From Nocardioides plantarum (lineage in GTDB: Bacteria; Actinomycetota; Actinomycetes; Propionibacteriales; Nocardioidaceae), in assembly GCF_006346395.1 (NCBI RefSeq), contig NZ_VDMS01000001.1, forward strand, positions 1,364,001-1,428,000: a stretch of 64,000 nucleotides of DNA. The letters run 5' to 3'. The notes under the pieces are model-generated. The model saw only the letters and a list, made by a program, of their open reading frames with translations. It was not told the DNA's origin and searched no databases. This document shows positions 37,133 to 46,325 of the stretch, piece after piece. How positions within the stretch are numbered: position 1 is the stretch's first letter; each line of letters starts with the position of its first letter. Made by a program: the position numbers and the translations under genes.

Positions 37133-38371
37133 GTGTTCCTGATGACCAACACCGTGCGCGACTACGCGTGGGGCTCCAGCTCGCAGCTGGCCCAGTTCCT
37201 GGACCGGCCGGCGACCGGCAAGCCCGAGGCCGAGCTGTGGATCGGGGCCCACGCCACGGCGCCGTCGGAGCTGCCCGACGGCCGGCGGCTCGACGCCGTG
37301 ATCGCCGACGAGCCGACACCGGTCCTCGGCTCCCGGGTGGTCGACATCTTCGGCGAGCGGCTGCCGTTCCTGATGAAGGTGCTCGCCGTCGACCAGCCCC
37401 TGTCGCTCCAGGTGCACCCCAGCGACGAGCGCGCCCGGATCGGCCATCGCGCCGAGAGCGAGGCCGGCGTGCCGATCGACGCCGGGTCGCGCAACTACAA
37501 GGACCAGTCGCACAAGCCCGAGCTGATCTTCGCCCTGACTCGGTTCGAGGGGCTGGCGGGCTTTCGCGACGTGACGAAGTCCGCGGCGATGCTGCGGCTG
37601 CTCAAGGTCGCCTGGGCCGAGGAGGTCGCTGACCGGCTCGAGTCCGGTCCGGCGTTCCAGGCGCTGCGGGCCGTGGTCACCGACACCCTCGCGCTCGAGG
37701 GTCGCCGGCTCGCGCGCATCCTGCGCGACGTCGGCGACGCCGCCCGCCATGCCGGCGCCCGGGCAGCGCGCGAGGAGGGACGCCACGTCGTCCACCGCCG
37801 GGGCGATCCCCAGATCCGCGCCGAGGCGGCGCGCTCGTTCACCCGCGTCGGTCAGCTCGTCAAGGACTACCCGCGCGACCCCGGTGTCCTGGTGACCCTG
37901 CTGCTCAACAACGTGCTGCTCGCCCCTGGCGAGGCGATGTTCGTCAACGCCGGCGTCGTGCACGCCTACCTCGAGGGCTTCGGCGTCGAGATCATGGCGT
38001 CGTCCGACAACGTGCTGCGCGCCGGGCTGACCCCCAAGCACATGGACGTGCCCGAGCTGCTCAAGGTCACCAACTTCACCCCGATCCCCCCGCCCCGCTG
38101 GGAGCCGTCGGAGAAGACCCGCGACTACTGCCACATCGAGCCCCCGGTCGCCGAGTTCGCCCTCACCGTCGGGCGCACCCCGCTGCGCCGCCTCCCCCAG
38201 ACCGGCCCCCGCACCGTCCTGGTCCTCGAGGGCAGCGTCACCGTCGCGAGCCGCCACGGCGGCGACCCGATCACCGCCACCCGCGGCCAGTCCGTCTTCG
38301 TCACCCACGACGACGGACCGATGGACCTCACCGGCGACGCCCGCGTCGCCATCGGCTCCGTCCCCGTCTGA
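37133..38371 (+). CDS. manA: Mannose-6-phosphate isomerase, class I
   Basis: A 412-residue zinc enzyme interconverting fructose- and mannose-6-phosphate, feeding GDP-mannose synthesis. Family blocks are YAWGSSSQLAQFL, ELWIGAHATAPS, LPFLMKVLAVDQPLSLQVHPSDE (zinc ligands), HKPELIFALTRFEGLAGFR, the active-site MFVNAGVVHAYLEGFGVEIMASSDNVLRAGLTPKH and a cupin-like C-terminus. It starts at GTG seven bases after the cysC-phosphatase stop (an ATG at 37142 is also possible). The gmd and rmd-like genes downstream would use its product. Confidence 0.94.
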   Translation: MFLMTNTVRDYAWGSSSQLAQFLDRPATGKPEAELWIGAHATAPSELPDGRRLDAVIADEPTPVLGSRVVDIFGERLPFLMKVLAVDQPLSLQVHPSDERARIGHRAESEAGVPIDAGSRNYKDQSHKPELIFALTRFEGLAGFRDVTKSAAMLRLLKVAWAEEVADRLESGPAFQALRAVVTDTLALEGRRLARILRDVGDAARHAGARAAREEGRHVVHRRGDPQIRAEAARSFTRVGQLVKDYPRDPGVLVTLLLNNVLLAPGEAMFVNAGVVHAYLEGFGVEIMASSDNVLRAGLTPKHMDVPELLKVTNFTPIPPPRWEPSEKTRDYCHIEPPVAEFALTVGRTPLRRLPQTGPRTVLVLEGSVTVASRHGGDPITATRGQSVFVTHDDGPMDLTGDARVAIGSVPV

Positions 38372-38372
38372 A

Positions 38373-38480
38373 CCACACGCCGGCTGAGGTGCGAGGAGCC
38401 CCGGCGACGAGCCTCGAAGCCACCGCAGCGACATACCGACCCGGCCCCTCGGTGGTCGAGCCTGTCGAGACCAGACACAC
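38373..38480. repeat. Dispersed repeat copy after manA
   Basis: Contains ACGCCGGCTGAGGTGCGAGG, GCGACGAGCCTCGAAGCCACC, and a CGGTGGTCGAGCCTGTCGAG variant. Nearly the same block follows rmlB at 30365. Confidence 0.8.
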
Positions 38481-38532
38481 CGCAGCTCACCCGATCGCCA
38501 CGGGCAAGACACCCCGTCCGTATCCTCGTGAG

Positions 38533-38754
38533 GTGGTCGACCGCATCCTCATGACGATCGCGATCGTGACCCACACCTACCTCGCAGCGGCGTTCGTGCT
38601 CACGGACGGCCCGGCCGGCAACCCGGTCATCCTCAAGCTGTCCACGGAGCACGGCGTCCACGAGTCCGACGTCCCGGCGCTCCTGGTCTGGGCGATCGGC
38701 GTGGCCGCCGTGGTCGCGCTGTGGATCCGTGCCCGCGGCAAGTCCGAGAGCTGA
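38533..38754 (+). CDS. Small membrane protein
   Basis: A 73-residue protein with two hydrophobic segments (ILMTIAIVTHTYLAAAFVL and ALLVWAIGVAAVVALWI) joined by a polar loop with EHGVHESDVP and ending in basic residues. The GTG start at 38533 follows TATCCT by six bases, like the leaderless genes around it. Function unknown; no family recognised. Confidence 0.55.
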   Translation: MVDRILMTIAIVTHTYLAAAFVLTDGPAGNPVILKLSTEHGVHESDVPALLVWAIGVAAVVALWIRARGKSES

Positions 38755-38851
38755 TCGAGCCGAAGCCCCAGGCGCCTTTCCCGCCCTTCCCGTCGTCGAC
38801 CACAATGGCCGAGGCGTTGCCGACTGTGGCCCGCCACGAGGAGGCTTCGAG

Positions 38852-40855
38852 ATGTCACACCTGCGCGCCTGGATCGTCGCCGCGGCCAGCACCGCTGTCA
38901 CCGCCGCACTGATCACTCCGACCGTCCCGGCCGACGCCGCGCCGACAGCGAGCCCCGGCGTGGTCGGCGCGCAGACCGCCGGCGACTCGCTGTTCCCCCA
39001 CCAGGGCAACGGCGGGTACGACGTCAGCCACTACGACCTCGACATCGCCTGGACGACGCCCAACGTCATCACCGCGACCGCCACGATCACGGCCACGACG
39101 ACGCAGCAGCCGCTCGAGCAGTTCTCCCTCGACCTCGAAGGCCTGAGCGTCGACGCGGTCACCGTCGACGGCGCCGCCTCCGCTCACGCGCGCGTCGACT
39201 CCGGCGACACGTTCAAGCTGGTCGTCACCCCGGCGTCCCCGGTCAGCGGTGAGTTCACGACCACGGTCACCTACTCCGGCACCCCCGTCAGCCACACCGA
39301 CCCCGACGGGTCGGACGAGGGCTGGGTCGCCACCGCGGCGCAGGAGGGTGCCGTGGCGCTCAACGAGCCGGTGGGGGCGATGACCTGGTTCCCCAACAAC
39401 AACACCCCGCAGGACAAGGCGACCTTCACGACCAGGCTCACCGTCCCCTACGCCGCCGGCCTCGGCGCCCTCAACCGGGTCGCGGTCAGCAACGGCGTGC
39501 TCGTCGGGTCGCCGACAGTGTCCGGCAGCACCCGCACCTACACCTGGAACCAGCCGAACCCGCAGGCGTCCTACCTCGCCATGGTCGGCATCGGCCGCTA
39601 CACCGCGTCGGAGTCGGACGTAGCGCTGACCTCGGGCACGACGCACGAGTGGTCCTTCGCCGACCCGAGCGCCACCGGCAGCGGCCGGTTCGCCACCGCG
39701 CGCGGCCGGCTGTCGTCGATCCTCAAGGGCATCGAGAAGCACTACGGCCCCTATCCCGGCAGCAGCACCGGTCTCGTCCTCGACGTCTCCTCGCTCGGCT
39801 ACGCCCTGGAGACCCAGGACCGCCCCTACTTCGAGAACTCGATCGACGGAGCCACCCTCATCCACGAGCTGGCCCACCAGTGGTTCGGCGACGCGGTCTC
39901 GCCTGCGGACTGGAGCGACGTGTGGCTCAACGAGGGCCCGGCGACGTTCATCGAGACCCAGGTCGGCGCCGACCTCGGCGGCGGCACCTCGACCCACGAC
40001 ACCTACTACGGCGACTGGAAGTCGTCGAGCGCATCGTTCTGGGCCACCCCGGCCGCCGGGTTCACGGACGCCTCCGACCTCTTCGGCAGCCAGGTCTACG
40101 CCCGAGGCGCCATCGCCCTCGAGGCCCTGCGCACGGCGCTCGGCAACGCTGTCTTCACCGACGTGATGCGCACCTGGCTGGAGACGTACGGCGGTGGGAG
40201 CGCCACCACCGCGCAGTTCATCGACGTCGCCGAGCAGGTCTCGGGCTACGACCTCGCCGCGTTCTTCCAGACCTGGATCTACGGCACCACCAAGCCGACC
40301 GCCTGGCCCACCGCCTACCAGCCCGGGACCCTCAACCCCACCCCGACTCCGAGCATGGACAGCCTGGTGCGGGTCGGCCGGCGCGTCACCGTCGTCACGT
40401 CCGCGTGGGACCCGGGCGCGACGCTGACCTACCGCTGGTTCCTGGACGGCAAGGCCGTCCCTAACGCCTACCGCTCGTCCTACGTCGCCACCGCCTTCAG
40501 CCTCGGCAAGTCGCTCACCGTCGCCGTCACCGGGCGCCGGACCGGCTACCCGTCGGTCACCCGGACCAGCTCCCCGAGGACGGTCCTGCGCGGCTTCCAG
40601 GTCCCCATGGCAGACCCGACCGTCCGGGGCAACCCCCGCGTCGGAGCCACCCTGAGGGCCTACCCCGGCTCCCACTCCAACACGACGCTCCGGCAGCAGT
40701 GGTACGTCGACGACCGGGCCGTTGCCCGCGCGACCACCACCAAGTTCACGCTCCGGCCTCAGGACCGCAGTCGGGTGGTTCGGTTCGCCGCGCGGTGGAC
40801 CCGGCCCGGCTACTTCCCGGTCGTCAAGTACAGCTCCCGCCTGCGCGTGCGCTGA
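38852..40855 (+). CDS. Secreted M1-family metallopeptidase
   Basis: A 667-residue exported aminopeptidase-like protein. The signal peptide (residues 1-30) ends near PADAAPTA. An N-terminal beta domain is followed by the catalytic site HELAHQWFG (His338, Glu339, His342) with the third zinc ligand Glu361 in WLNEGPATFIE. The usual GxMEN exopeptidase motif is replaced by SSLGYALETQDRPY. The C-terminus carries two repeats with the pattern ATLTYRWFLDG and TTLRQQWYVDD, similar to cell-surface Ig-like repeats. It probably digests peptides outside the cell. Confidence 0.9.
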   Translation: MSHLRAWIVAAASTAVTAALITPTVPADAAPTASPGVVGAQTAGDSLFPHQGNGGYDVSHYDLDIAWTTPNVITATATITATTTQQPLEQFSLDLEGLSVDAVTVDGAASAHARVDSGDTFKLVVTPASPVSGEFTTTVTYSGTPVSHTDPDGSDEGWVATAAQEGAVALNEPVGAMTWFPNNNTPQDKATFTTRLTVPYAAGLGALNRVAVSNGVLVGSPTVSGSTRTYTWNQPNPQASYLAMVGIGRYTASESDVALTSGTTHEWSFADPSATGSGRFATARGRLSSILKGIEKHYGPYPGSSTGLVLDVSSLGYALETQDRPYFENSIDGATLIHELAHQWFGDAVSPADWSDVWLNEGPATFIETQVGADLGGGTSTHDTYYGDWKSSSASFWATPAAGFTDASDLFGSQVYARGAIALEALRTALGNAVFTDVMRTWLETYGGGSATTAQFIDVAEQVSGYDLAAFFQTWIYGTTKPTAWPTAYQPGTLNPTPTPSMDSLVRVGRRVTVVTSAWDPGATLTYRWFLDGKAVPNAYRSSYVATAFSLGKSLTVAVTGRRTGYPSVTRTSSPRTVLRGFQVPMADPTVRGNPRVGATLRAYPGSHSNTTLRQQWYVDDRAVARATTTKFTLRPQDRSRVVRFAARWTRPGYFPVVKYSSRLRVR

Positions 40856-40868
40856 GCCACGTACGTCG

Positions 40869-40907
40869 ACCCGGCGGCTCCGCCGGGTGCTGAGACTCGT
40901 CTCAGCA
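40869..40907 (+). terminator. Tandem hairpins after the M1 peptidase
   Basis: A GC-rich hairpin (ACCCGGCGG / CCGCCGGGT) is followed directly by TGCTGAGA-CTCG-TCTCAGCA. Together they lie 14 to 52 bases past the stop. Confidence 0.65.
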
Positions 40908-41012
40908 CGGCCCCGCCGGTCGGCATACTCGGTCCGAGCCGCACGGCCGGCACGCGCAGTTACGCTCACTCTGCCGCCCGGCACACCACCGTGAGAGGAA
41001 CCCCGTTCCCCG

Positions 41013-41924
41013 ATGACCAACACCCATGACTACCGGCTGAGCCAGCTCGACCAGCTGGAGGCGGAGTCGATCCACATCTTTCGTGAGGTCGCCGCCGAGT
41101 TCGAGAAGCCCGTCCTGATGTTCTCCGGCGGCAAGGACTCGATCGTCATGCTGCGCCTGGCGGAGAAGGCGTTCTACCCGGCCAAGATCCCGTTCCCGCT
41201 CCTCCAGATCGACACCGGGCTCGACTTCCCCGAGGTCCTCGAGACCCGCGACAACTGGGTCGACCGCCTCGGCATGCGCATCGTGGTCGCCAGCATCGAC
41301 GACGCGATCGCCAGTGGCGTGGTCATCGACGACGGCAAGACCAGCCGCAACCGGATGCAGACCGCCACCCTGCTCAACGCGATCGAGGAGAACGGCTTCA
41401 CCGCCCTGTTCGGCGGTGGGCGTCGTGACGAGGAGAAGGCGCGCGCCAAGGAGCGCGTCTACTCGCACCGCGACGAGTTCGGGCAGTGGGACCCCAAGAT
41501 GCAGCGACCCGAGCTGTGGAGCCTCTACAACGGCCGCATCCACGCCGGCGAGCACATGCGGATCTTCCCGATCTCCAACTGGACCGAGCTCGACGTGTGG
41601 GACTACATCGGACGCGAGGGCATCGAGATCCCCCAGATCTACTTCGCCCACCAGCGCAACGTGTTCGTGCGCGACGGGATGCTGATGAGCGAGACCCCGC
41701 TCAACCCGACCCGCGCCGGCGAGGTCGTCGAGGAGCGCACCGTCCGGTTCCGCACCTGCGGCGACATCACGCTGACCGGCTGCGTGGAGTCCACCGCCTC
41801 GACGATCCCCGAGATCATCGACGAGATCTCCGTCGCCAAGCTCACCGAGCGCGGCGCCACCCGCGGTGACGACCGGTTCTCCGAGGCCGCCATGGAGGAC
41901 CGCAAGAAGGAGGGCTACTTCTGA
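41013..41924 (+). CDS. cysD: Sulfate adenylyltransferase subunit 2
   Basis: A 303-residue PP-loop ATP pyrophosphatase that, with CysN, forms APS from sulfate and ATP. The PP-loop is MFSGGKDSIVMLRLAEKAF (SGGKDS at 38-43). DTGLDFPEVLETRD, ALFGGGRRDEEKARAKER and FPISNWTELDVWDYI are standard CysD blocks. The length matches the family. The stop overlaps the cysN start by one base (TGATG). Confidence 0.97.
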   Translation: MTNTHDYRLSQLDQLEAESIHIFREVAAEFEKPVLMFSGGKDSIVMLRLAEKAFYPAKIPFPLLQIDTGLDFPEVLETRDNWVDRLGMRIVVASIDDAIASGVVIDDGKTSRNRMQTATLLNAIEENGFTALFGGGRRDEEKARAKERVYSHRDEFGQWDPKMQRPELWSLYNGRIHAGEHMRIFPISNWTELDVWDYIGREGIEIPQIYFAHQRNVFVRDGMLMSETPLNPTRAGEVVEERTVRFRTCGDITLTGCVESTASTIPEIIDEISVAKLTERGATRGDDRFSEAAMEDRKKEGYF

Positions 41925-43189
41925 TGGCCGAGACGCACATGGACCTGCTCCGCTTCGCCACCGCCGGCTCGGTCGACGACGGCAAGTCGACCCTCATCGG
42001 ACGGCTGCTGCTCGACTCCAAGTCGATCTTCGCCGACCAGCTCGAGGCCGTCGAGGCCACCAGCGCCGCCAAGGGCTACGACTACACCGACCTCGCCCTG
42101 CTCACCGACGGCCTGCGCTCCGAGCGCGAGCAGGGCATCACCATCGACGTGGCCTACCGCTACTTCGCGACGCCCAAGCGCAAGTTCATCATCGCCGACA
42201 CCCCGGGCCACGTGCAGTACACCCGCAACATGGTCACCGGCGCCTCCACCGCCGACCTCGGCCTGGTGCTCGTCGACGCCCGCCAGGGCCTGACCGAGCA
42301 GTCGCGGCGCCACGCGGTGATCCTGTCGCTGCTGCGGGTCCCCCACCTGGTGCTCGCGGTCAACAAGATGGACCTCGTCGACTACTCCCAGGAGGTCTAC
42401 GAGCAGATCCACCAGGAGTTCACGTCGTTCGCGACCAAGCTCAACATCCCCGACCTCGAGGTCATCCCGATCTCGGCCCTGGCCGGCGACAACGTCGTCA
42501 ACCGCTCCGAGCACATGAGCTGGTACTCCGGTCCCACGCTCATGCATCACCTCGAGCACGTCCACGTCGCCTCCGACCGCGACCTGATCGACGCCCGCTT
42601 CCCGGTCCAGTACGTCGTACGCCCCAAGTCCGAGGAGCACCACGACTACCGCGGCTACGGCGGCATGATCGCCGGCGGCGTGCTCAAGCCCGGCGACGAG
42701 GTCGTCGTCCTCCCCTCCGGGATGACCTCCAAGATCGCCGCCATCGACCTCTTCGACCGCGAGATCGCCGAGGCGTTCCCGCCGATGTCGGTCACCATCC
42801 GGCTCGAGGACGACGTCGACGTCTCGCGCGGCGACATGATCGCCCGCATCAAGAACGCCCCCCAACCCAGCCAGGACATCGACGCGATGGTCTGCTGGAT
42901 GACGACCACGCCCCTCAAGCCGCGCCAGAAGCTGGCCATCAAGCACACCACCCGCACCGCCCGCGCCCTGGTCAAGGACATCCAGTACCGCCTCGACGTC
43001 AACACCCTCCACCGCGACCAGGAGACCAAGGAGCTCGGCGTCAACGAGATCGGCCGCGTCCAGCTGCGCACCACCGTCCCGCTGCTCGTCGACCCCTACT
43101 CCCAGAACCGCACCACGGGCTCCTTCATCCTCATCGACGAGGCCACCGGCATCACCGTCGGCGCCGGCATGATCAACTCCGGCTCCTAA
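41924..43189 (+). CDS. cysN: Sulfate adenylyltransferase subunit 1 (GTPase)
   Basis: A 421-residue EF-Tu-like GTPase that drives APS formation by CysD. G1 GSVDDGKST (15-23), switch region EREQGITIDVAYRYF, G3 DTPGHVQYTRNM and G4 NKMDLVDYS are intact. The C-terminal domains show the typical VVLPSGMTSKI and NRTTGSFILIDEAT. No APS-kinase domain is fused to CysN here; that activity is on the separate gene at 35197. Confidence 0.97.
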   Translation: MAETHMDLLRFATAGSVDDGKSTLIGRLLLDSKSIFADQLEAVEATSAAKGYDYTDLALLTDGLRSEREQGITIDVAYRYFATPKRKFIIADTPGHVQYTRNMVTGASTADLGLVLVDARQGLTEQSRRHAVILSLLRVPHLVLAVNKMDLVDYSQEVYEQIHQEFTSFATKLNIPDLEVIPISALAGDNVVNRSEHMSWYSGPTLMHHLEHVHVASDRDLIDARFPVQYVVRPKSEEHHDYRGYGGMIAGGVLKPGDEVVVLPSGMTSKIAAIDLFDREIAEAFPPMSVTIRLEDDVDVSRGDMIARIKNAPQPSQDIDAMVCWMTTTPLKPRQKLAIKHTTRTARALVKDIQYRLDVNTLHRDQETKELGVNEIGRVQLRTTVPLLVDPYSQNRTTGSFILIDEATGITVGAGMINSGS

Positions 43190-43197
43190 CCGCACCC

Positions 43198-43375
43198 CTC
43201 GGTGGTCGAGCCTGTCGAGACCCCCTCGCTGGTCGAGCCTGTCGAGACCGCCCCGCACGGTCATCGAGCCGCGGGGACGAAGTCACCGCAGCCGAACCTC
43301 GGTGGTCGAGCCTGTCGAGACCCACCCCCACGGTGGTCGAGGAGGTCGCGCTGGCGACCGTCTCGAGACCACCTC
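43198..43375. repeat. Dispersed repeats after cysN
   Basis: Three copies of GGTCGAGCCTGTCGAGACC (near 43202, 43223 and 43305) and one copy of GGTCGAGGAGGTCGCGCTGG with GACCGTCTCGAGACCACC. These are two sub-types of the same family side by side. Confidence 0.85.
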
Positions 43376-43389
43376 CCTATGCTCCACAG

Positions 43390-43629
43390 ATGGATCAGAC
43401 GCAGGTCACCGACCCGGCCGAGCTCGGCCTCGCCATCCGGCAGGCCCGGGGACAGCGCGGCTGGGACCAGGCCACGCTCGCCGAGCGCATCGGCGTCACC
43501 CGCTCCACCCTGGCCAAGGTCGAGCGTGGGCACGCCGGCAGCGTCGCCACCGCCCTGCGCGCCCTGTCCGAGTGCGGGTACGCCGTCACCGTCGCCCCCA
43601 AGCCCGACGACACCGCCGTCCATCCCTGA
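43390..43629 (+). CDS. Small HTH protein (HipB/XRE-like)
   Basis: A 79-residue Cro/C1-type DNA-binding protein: ELGLAIRQARGQRGWDQATLAERIGVTRSTLAKVERGHAGSVATALRALSECGY. It resembles HipB antitoxins, but no HipA kinase lies on either side, so it is a solitary regulator. The ATG follows TATGCT by six bases, so the message is probably leaderless; the box begins just past the preceding repeat. Confidence 0.8.
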   Translation: MDQTQVTDPAELGLAIRQARGQRGWDQATLAERIGVTRSTLAKVERGHAGSVATALRALSECGYAVTVAPKPDDTAVHP

Positions 43630-43688
43630 CCGAACCGCCGGGGCTCGCCGCGAACCGCCGCGCGAGTCAGCCCCACTAGGCTGAGCCC

Positions 43689-44855
43689 ATGAAGATCGTC
43701 GTGGTCGGCCTCGGATACGTCGGCATGTCGAACGCCGTCGTCCTCGCTCAACACAACGAGGTCGTCGCCGTCGACCTCGACGAGGAGCGGGTCAAGCTCG
43801 TCGAGCGCCGATTGTCCCCGATCGAGGACACCGAGCTCGAGGACTACCTCGCCCATCGCGAGCTCGACCTCACCGCCACGTCTGACGCCCTCTCGGCGTA
43901 CCCCGGAGCCGACTACGTCATCGTCGCCACCCCGACGAACTACGACGAGACCACCAACTACTTCGACACCTCCTCGGTCGAGGCGGTCACCCGCCAGGCC
44001 CTCGCCGCCAACCCGACCGCGACCGTCGTCATCAAGTCGACCGTTCCGGTCGGCTTCACCGCACGCCTGCGCGAGGACCACCCCGGCGCCTCGATCGTGT
44101 TCTCGCCGGAGTTCCTGCGCGAGGGCCGCGCCCTCTACGACAACCTGCACCCGAGCCGGATCGTCGTCGGCGCCACGTCCGAGGCCGCCCACACCTTCGC
44201 CGACCTGCTCGCCCAGGGAGCGGAGGACGACGACATCCCGACGCTCTTCACCGACTCCACCGAGGCCGAGGCGATCAAGCTCTTCGCCAACACCTACCTC
44301 GCGCTGCGGGTCGCCTACTTCAACGAGCTCGACACCTACGCCGCCATCCACGGCCTCGACTCGGGCCAGATCATCCTGGGCGTCGGCCTCGACCCGCGCG
44401 TCGGCACGCACTACAACAACCCGTCCTTCGGCTACGGCGGCTACTGCCTGCCCAAGGACACCAAGCAGCTGCAGGCCAACTACCGCGACGTCCCGCAGAA
44501 CCTGATCAGCGCCATCGTCGAGGCCAACACCACGCGCAAGGACTTCATCGCCGACGACGTCATCCGTCGCGGCCCCCAGACCGTCGGCATCTACCGCCTC
44601 ATCATGAAGTCCGGCTCCGACAACTTCCGTGACTCGAGCATCCAGGGCGTGATGAAGCGGCTGAAGGCCAAGGGCATCGAGGTCCTCGTCTACGAGCCGG
44701 CGCTCACCGTGTCCGAGTTCTTCCACTCCGAGGTGGTCTCCGACCTCGAGGACTTCAAGGCCCGAGCCGACGTGATCATCACCAACCGGCGTACCGACAC
44801 CCTCACCGACGTCGCCGACAAGGTCTACACCCGCGACCTCTTCGGTCGCGATTGA
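43689..44855 (+). CDS. ugd: UDP-glucose 6-dehydrogenase
   Basis: A 388-residue enzyme oxidising UDP-glucose to UDP-glucuronate with two NAD. The NAD motif is [12 protein letters not shown] at the start, followed by [34 protein letters not shown], the Lys-bearing [23 protein letters not shown] and the catalytic Cys in [14 protein letters not shown]. The C-terminal [28 protein letters not shown] is normal. TAGGCT lies six bases before the ATG. A diverged remnant of a second ugd 3' end is found at 46170-46310. Confidence 0.97.
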   Translation: MKIVVVGLGYVGMSNAVVLAQHNEVVAVDLDEERVKLVERRLSPIEDTELEDYLAHRELDLTATSDALSAYPGADYVIVATPTNYDETTNYFDTSSVEAVTRQALAANPTATVVIKSTVPVGFTARLREDHPGASIVFSPEFLREGRALYDNLHPSRIVVGATSEAAHTFADLLAQGAEDDDIPTLFTDSTEAEAIKLFANTYLALRVAYFNELDTYAAIHGLDSGQIILGVGLDPRVGTHYNNPSFGYGGYCLPKDTKQLQANYRDVPQNLISAIVEANTTRKDFIADDVIRRGPQTVGIYRLIMKSGSDNFRDSSIQGVMKRLKAKGIEVLVYEPALTVSEFFHSEVVSDLEDFKARADVIITNRRTDTLTDVADKVYTRDLFGRD

Positions 44856-44864
44856 GGCACCCCC

Positions 44865-44882
44865 CGAACGCGGTGGCGTTCG
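44865..44882. terminator. Hairpin between ugd and the exported-protein gene
   Basis: CGAACGC-GGTG-GCGTTCG, just after the ugd stop and before the convergent gene's stop. Confidence 0.6.
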
Positions 44883-44890
44883 AGCTGCCG

Positions 44891-45991
44891 TCAGGCGGTC
44901 GAGTAGACCGTCAGGTCATCGATACCGAAGGTGTCGCGGTTGCCGGAGCCCGTGGTGGCGGCCAGGGTGACCACACGCACGAAGATGGCCTGTCCGGTCG
45001 GCGGCGTGAGGTCGTCGAACGCGGCCGGTAGCGAGTACTGCTGCGCCACGTTGAAGTCTGCCGTCGTGTCGGTAGGCGTGATGGTGCCGAGCAGGACAGG
45101 AGTCCCGACGATCGCACCGGTCGCGGTGGTGTAGGTCCCGGCCTCGACACGCCAGACGGTGGTTCGGGGGCCGTTGCTCAGCAGCTGCGAACGGAACGCA
45201 GCGACGAGGGACGCCCGGCCGGCCGTGTTGGCGATCGTCAGGAAGAACGCCGCACTCGGATCACCGAAGCCGCCCGACTGGCGCACGCCGACGGCCCGGT
45301 TGGTCGAGGCGGCCTGGACGGTGCCGGTGCTGGCGGACGTGAGGCCCGTGGCAGAGGCGGAGTTCTTGAACGCGCCGGCCGTGTCGGCCCAGGCCGTGGC
45401 CGCCGTGGTGAAGGTTGCTGCGGTGCCCACGCTGGATGCGGTGGCGCCCGAGCGGCCGGTGAAGCCGGTCGGGAGCCCGCTGGCGATGCCGTTGAAGTCC
45501 GACGCGAAGATCGCAGCGCGGTAGGTGAACGTCCACACGACCTGGAGCGACGGGTCCGAGAGATCGGTGGCAGCGACGGTGTACGTCGCCCCGTCGGCGG
45601 GCTTCGTCGCCCCGAACTGCAGCACGGCCGTCGCCTGCCCGCTGGCGTCGGTCGCCGCGGACGTCGGCACGAACGTGAGCCAGGTCGTCGACTCCCCACT
45701 CGTCGCCGAGACCGAGAAGGCGATGTTCCGTCCCTGCACACCGCCGGCACTGTTGGTCACCGCGACGGTGAAGCTCTGAGTAGCCGTGGTCGGGTTCACC
45801 ACGAACGACGGCGAGACCGGAGCGACACGGGCGATGACGTCGCCGCTCGCCGCGAACGCAGGGGCGGCAGAGACGACGGCGATGGTGGGAGCTGCCCACG
45901 CCGCCGTACCGACGACGGCGCGTCGGCTGATGGTCCGATGCCCGGGCCGGCTCGAGCGCGGCTGCGTGTCGAGCTCGGACCGGTCGACCAT
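44891..45991 (-). CDS. Tat-exported surface protein with Big-like domain
   Basis: A 366-residue protein. The N-terminus TISRRAVVGTAAWAAPTIAV with SRRAVVG and a cleavage region APAFAASG is a twin-arginine signal. Residues 45-140 form an Ig-like (invasin/Big) domain: SPSFVVNPTTATQSFTVAVTNSAGG, GQATAVLQFGATKPADGATY. The C-terminal ~200 residues are Thr/Ala/Ser-rich and beta-like, with no family recognised, and end FGIDDLTVYSTA as in PEP-type or jelly-roll surface domains. It sits between ugd and the glycosyltransferases and may be attached to the polysaccharide. Start ATG 45991. Confidence 0.75.
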   Translation of the reverse strand: MVDRSELDTQPRSSRPGHRTISRRAVVGTAAWAAPTIAVVSAAPAFAASGDVIARVAPVSPSFVVNPTTATQSFTVAVTNSAGGVQGRNIAFSVSATSGESTTWLTFVPTSAATDASGQATAVLQFGATKPADGATYTVAATDLSDPSLQVVWTFTYRAAIFASDFNGIASGLPTGFTGRSGATASSVGTAATFTTAATAWADTAGAFKNSASATGLTSASTGTVQAASTNRAVGVRQSGGFGDPSAAFFLTIANTAGRASLVAAFRSQLLSNGPRTTVWRVEAGTYTTATGAIVGTPVLLGTITPTDTTADFNVAQQYSLPAAFDDLTPPTGQAIFVRVVTLAATTGSGNRDTFGIDDLTVYSTA

Positions 45992-46169
45992 GTGGTGCTC
46001 CTTCGGGGAGGGGAGGCATCTCGAATGAGCGCTCGGGAACAGTACCCACGGCCAGGCCCGACTCGACGGATTCCCTGCCCTGGCGGCAGATGGGAGCCAA
46101 GAATTAACGCGGCCGACACCTCTGCGTTTCTCCTGGCGATCGGGCGGCCCACGATTGACTCCGACAGCG

Positions 46170-46310
46170 GACGACGTCGGCGACTCCGAGCAGCACTCCG
46201 ACGTGATCATCAGCAACCGACATGCTGGCGCGCTCGGTGACGTGGTCCGCCAGGGCTACACGCGTGACCACGTCGGGCGCGGTTGGTTCTTGTCGTGCAG
46301 GTGCCCCTGA
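46170..46310 (+). pseudogene. Remnant of a second ugd 3' end
   Basis: In one frame this reads DDVGDSEQHSDVIISNRHAG, then ALGDVVRQGYTRDHVGRG and a short tail to a TGA. It matches the C-terminus of UDP-glucose dehydrogenase (DVIITNRR...[14 protein letters not shown] at the ugd gene) over about 30 residues, with no start or catalytic part. DNA identity to the intact ugd is only moderate, so it is an old remnant rather than a recent copy. Confidence 0.75.
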
Positions 46311-46325
46311 GATCGGCGACAGGGA

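Noticed and set aside
40856..41012. Riboswitch or leader before cysD
   Set aside because: The stems seen follow the M1 stop and look like terminators; no recognisable S-box or other riboswitch core.
43390..43629. HipBA toxin-antitoxin pair
   Set aside because: The HTH protein is HipB-like but no kinase toxin flanks it.
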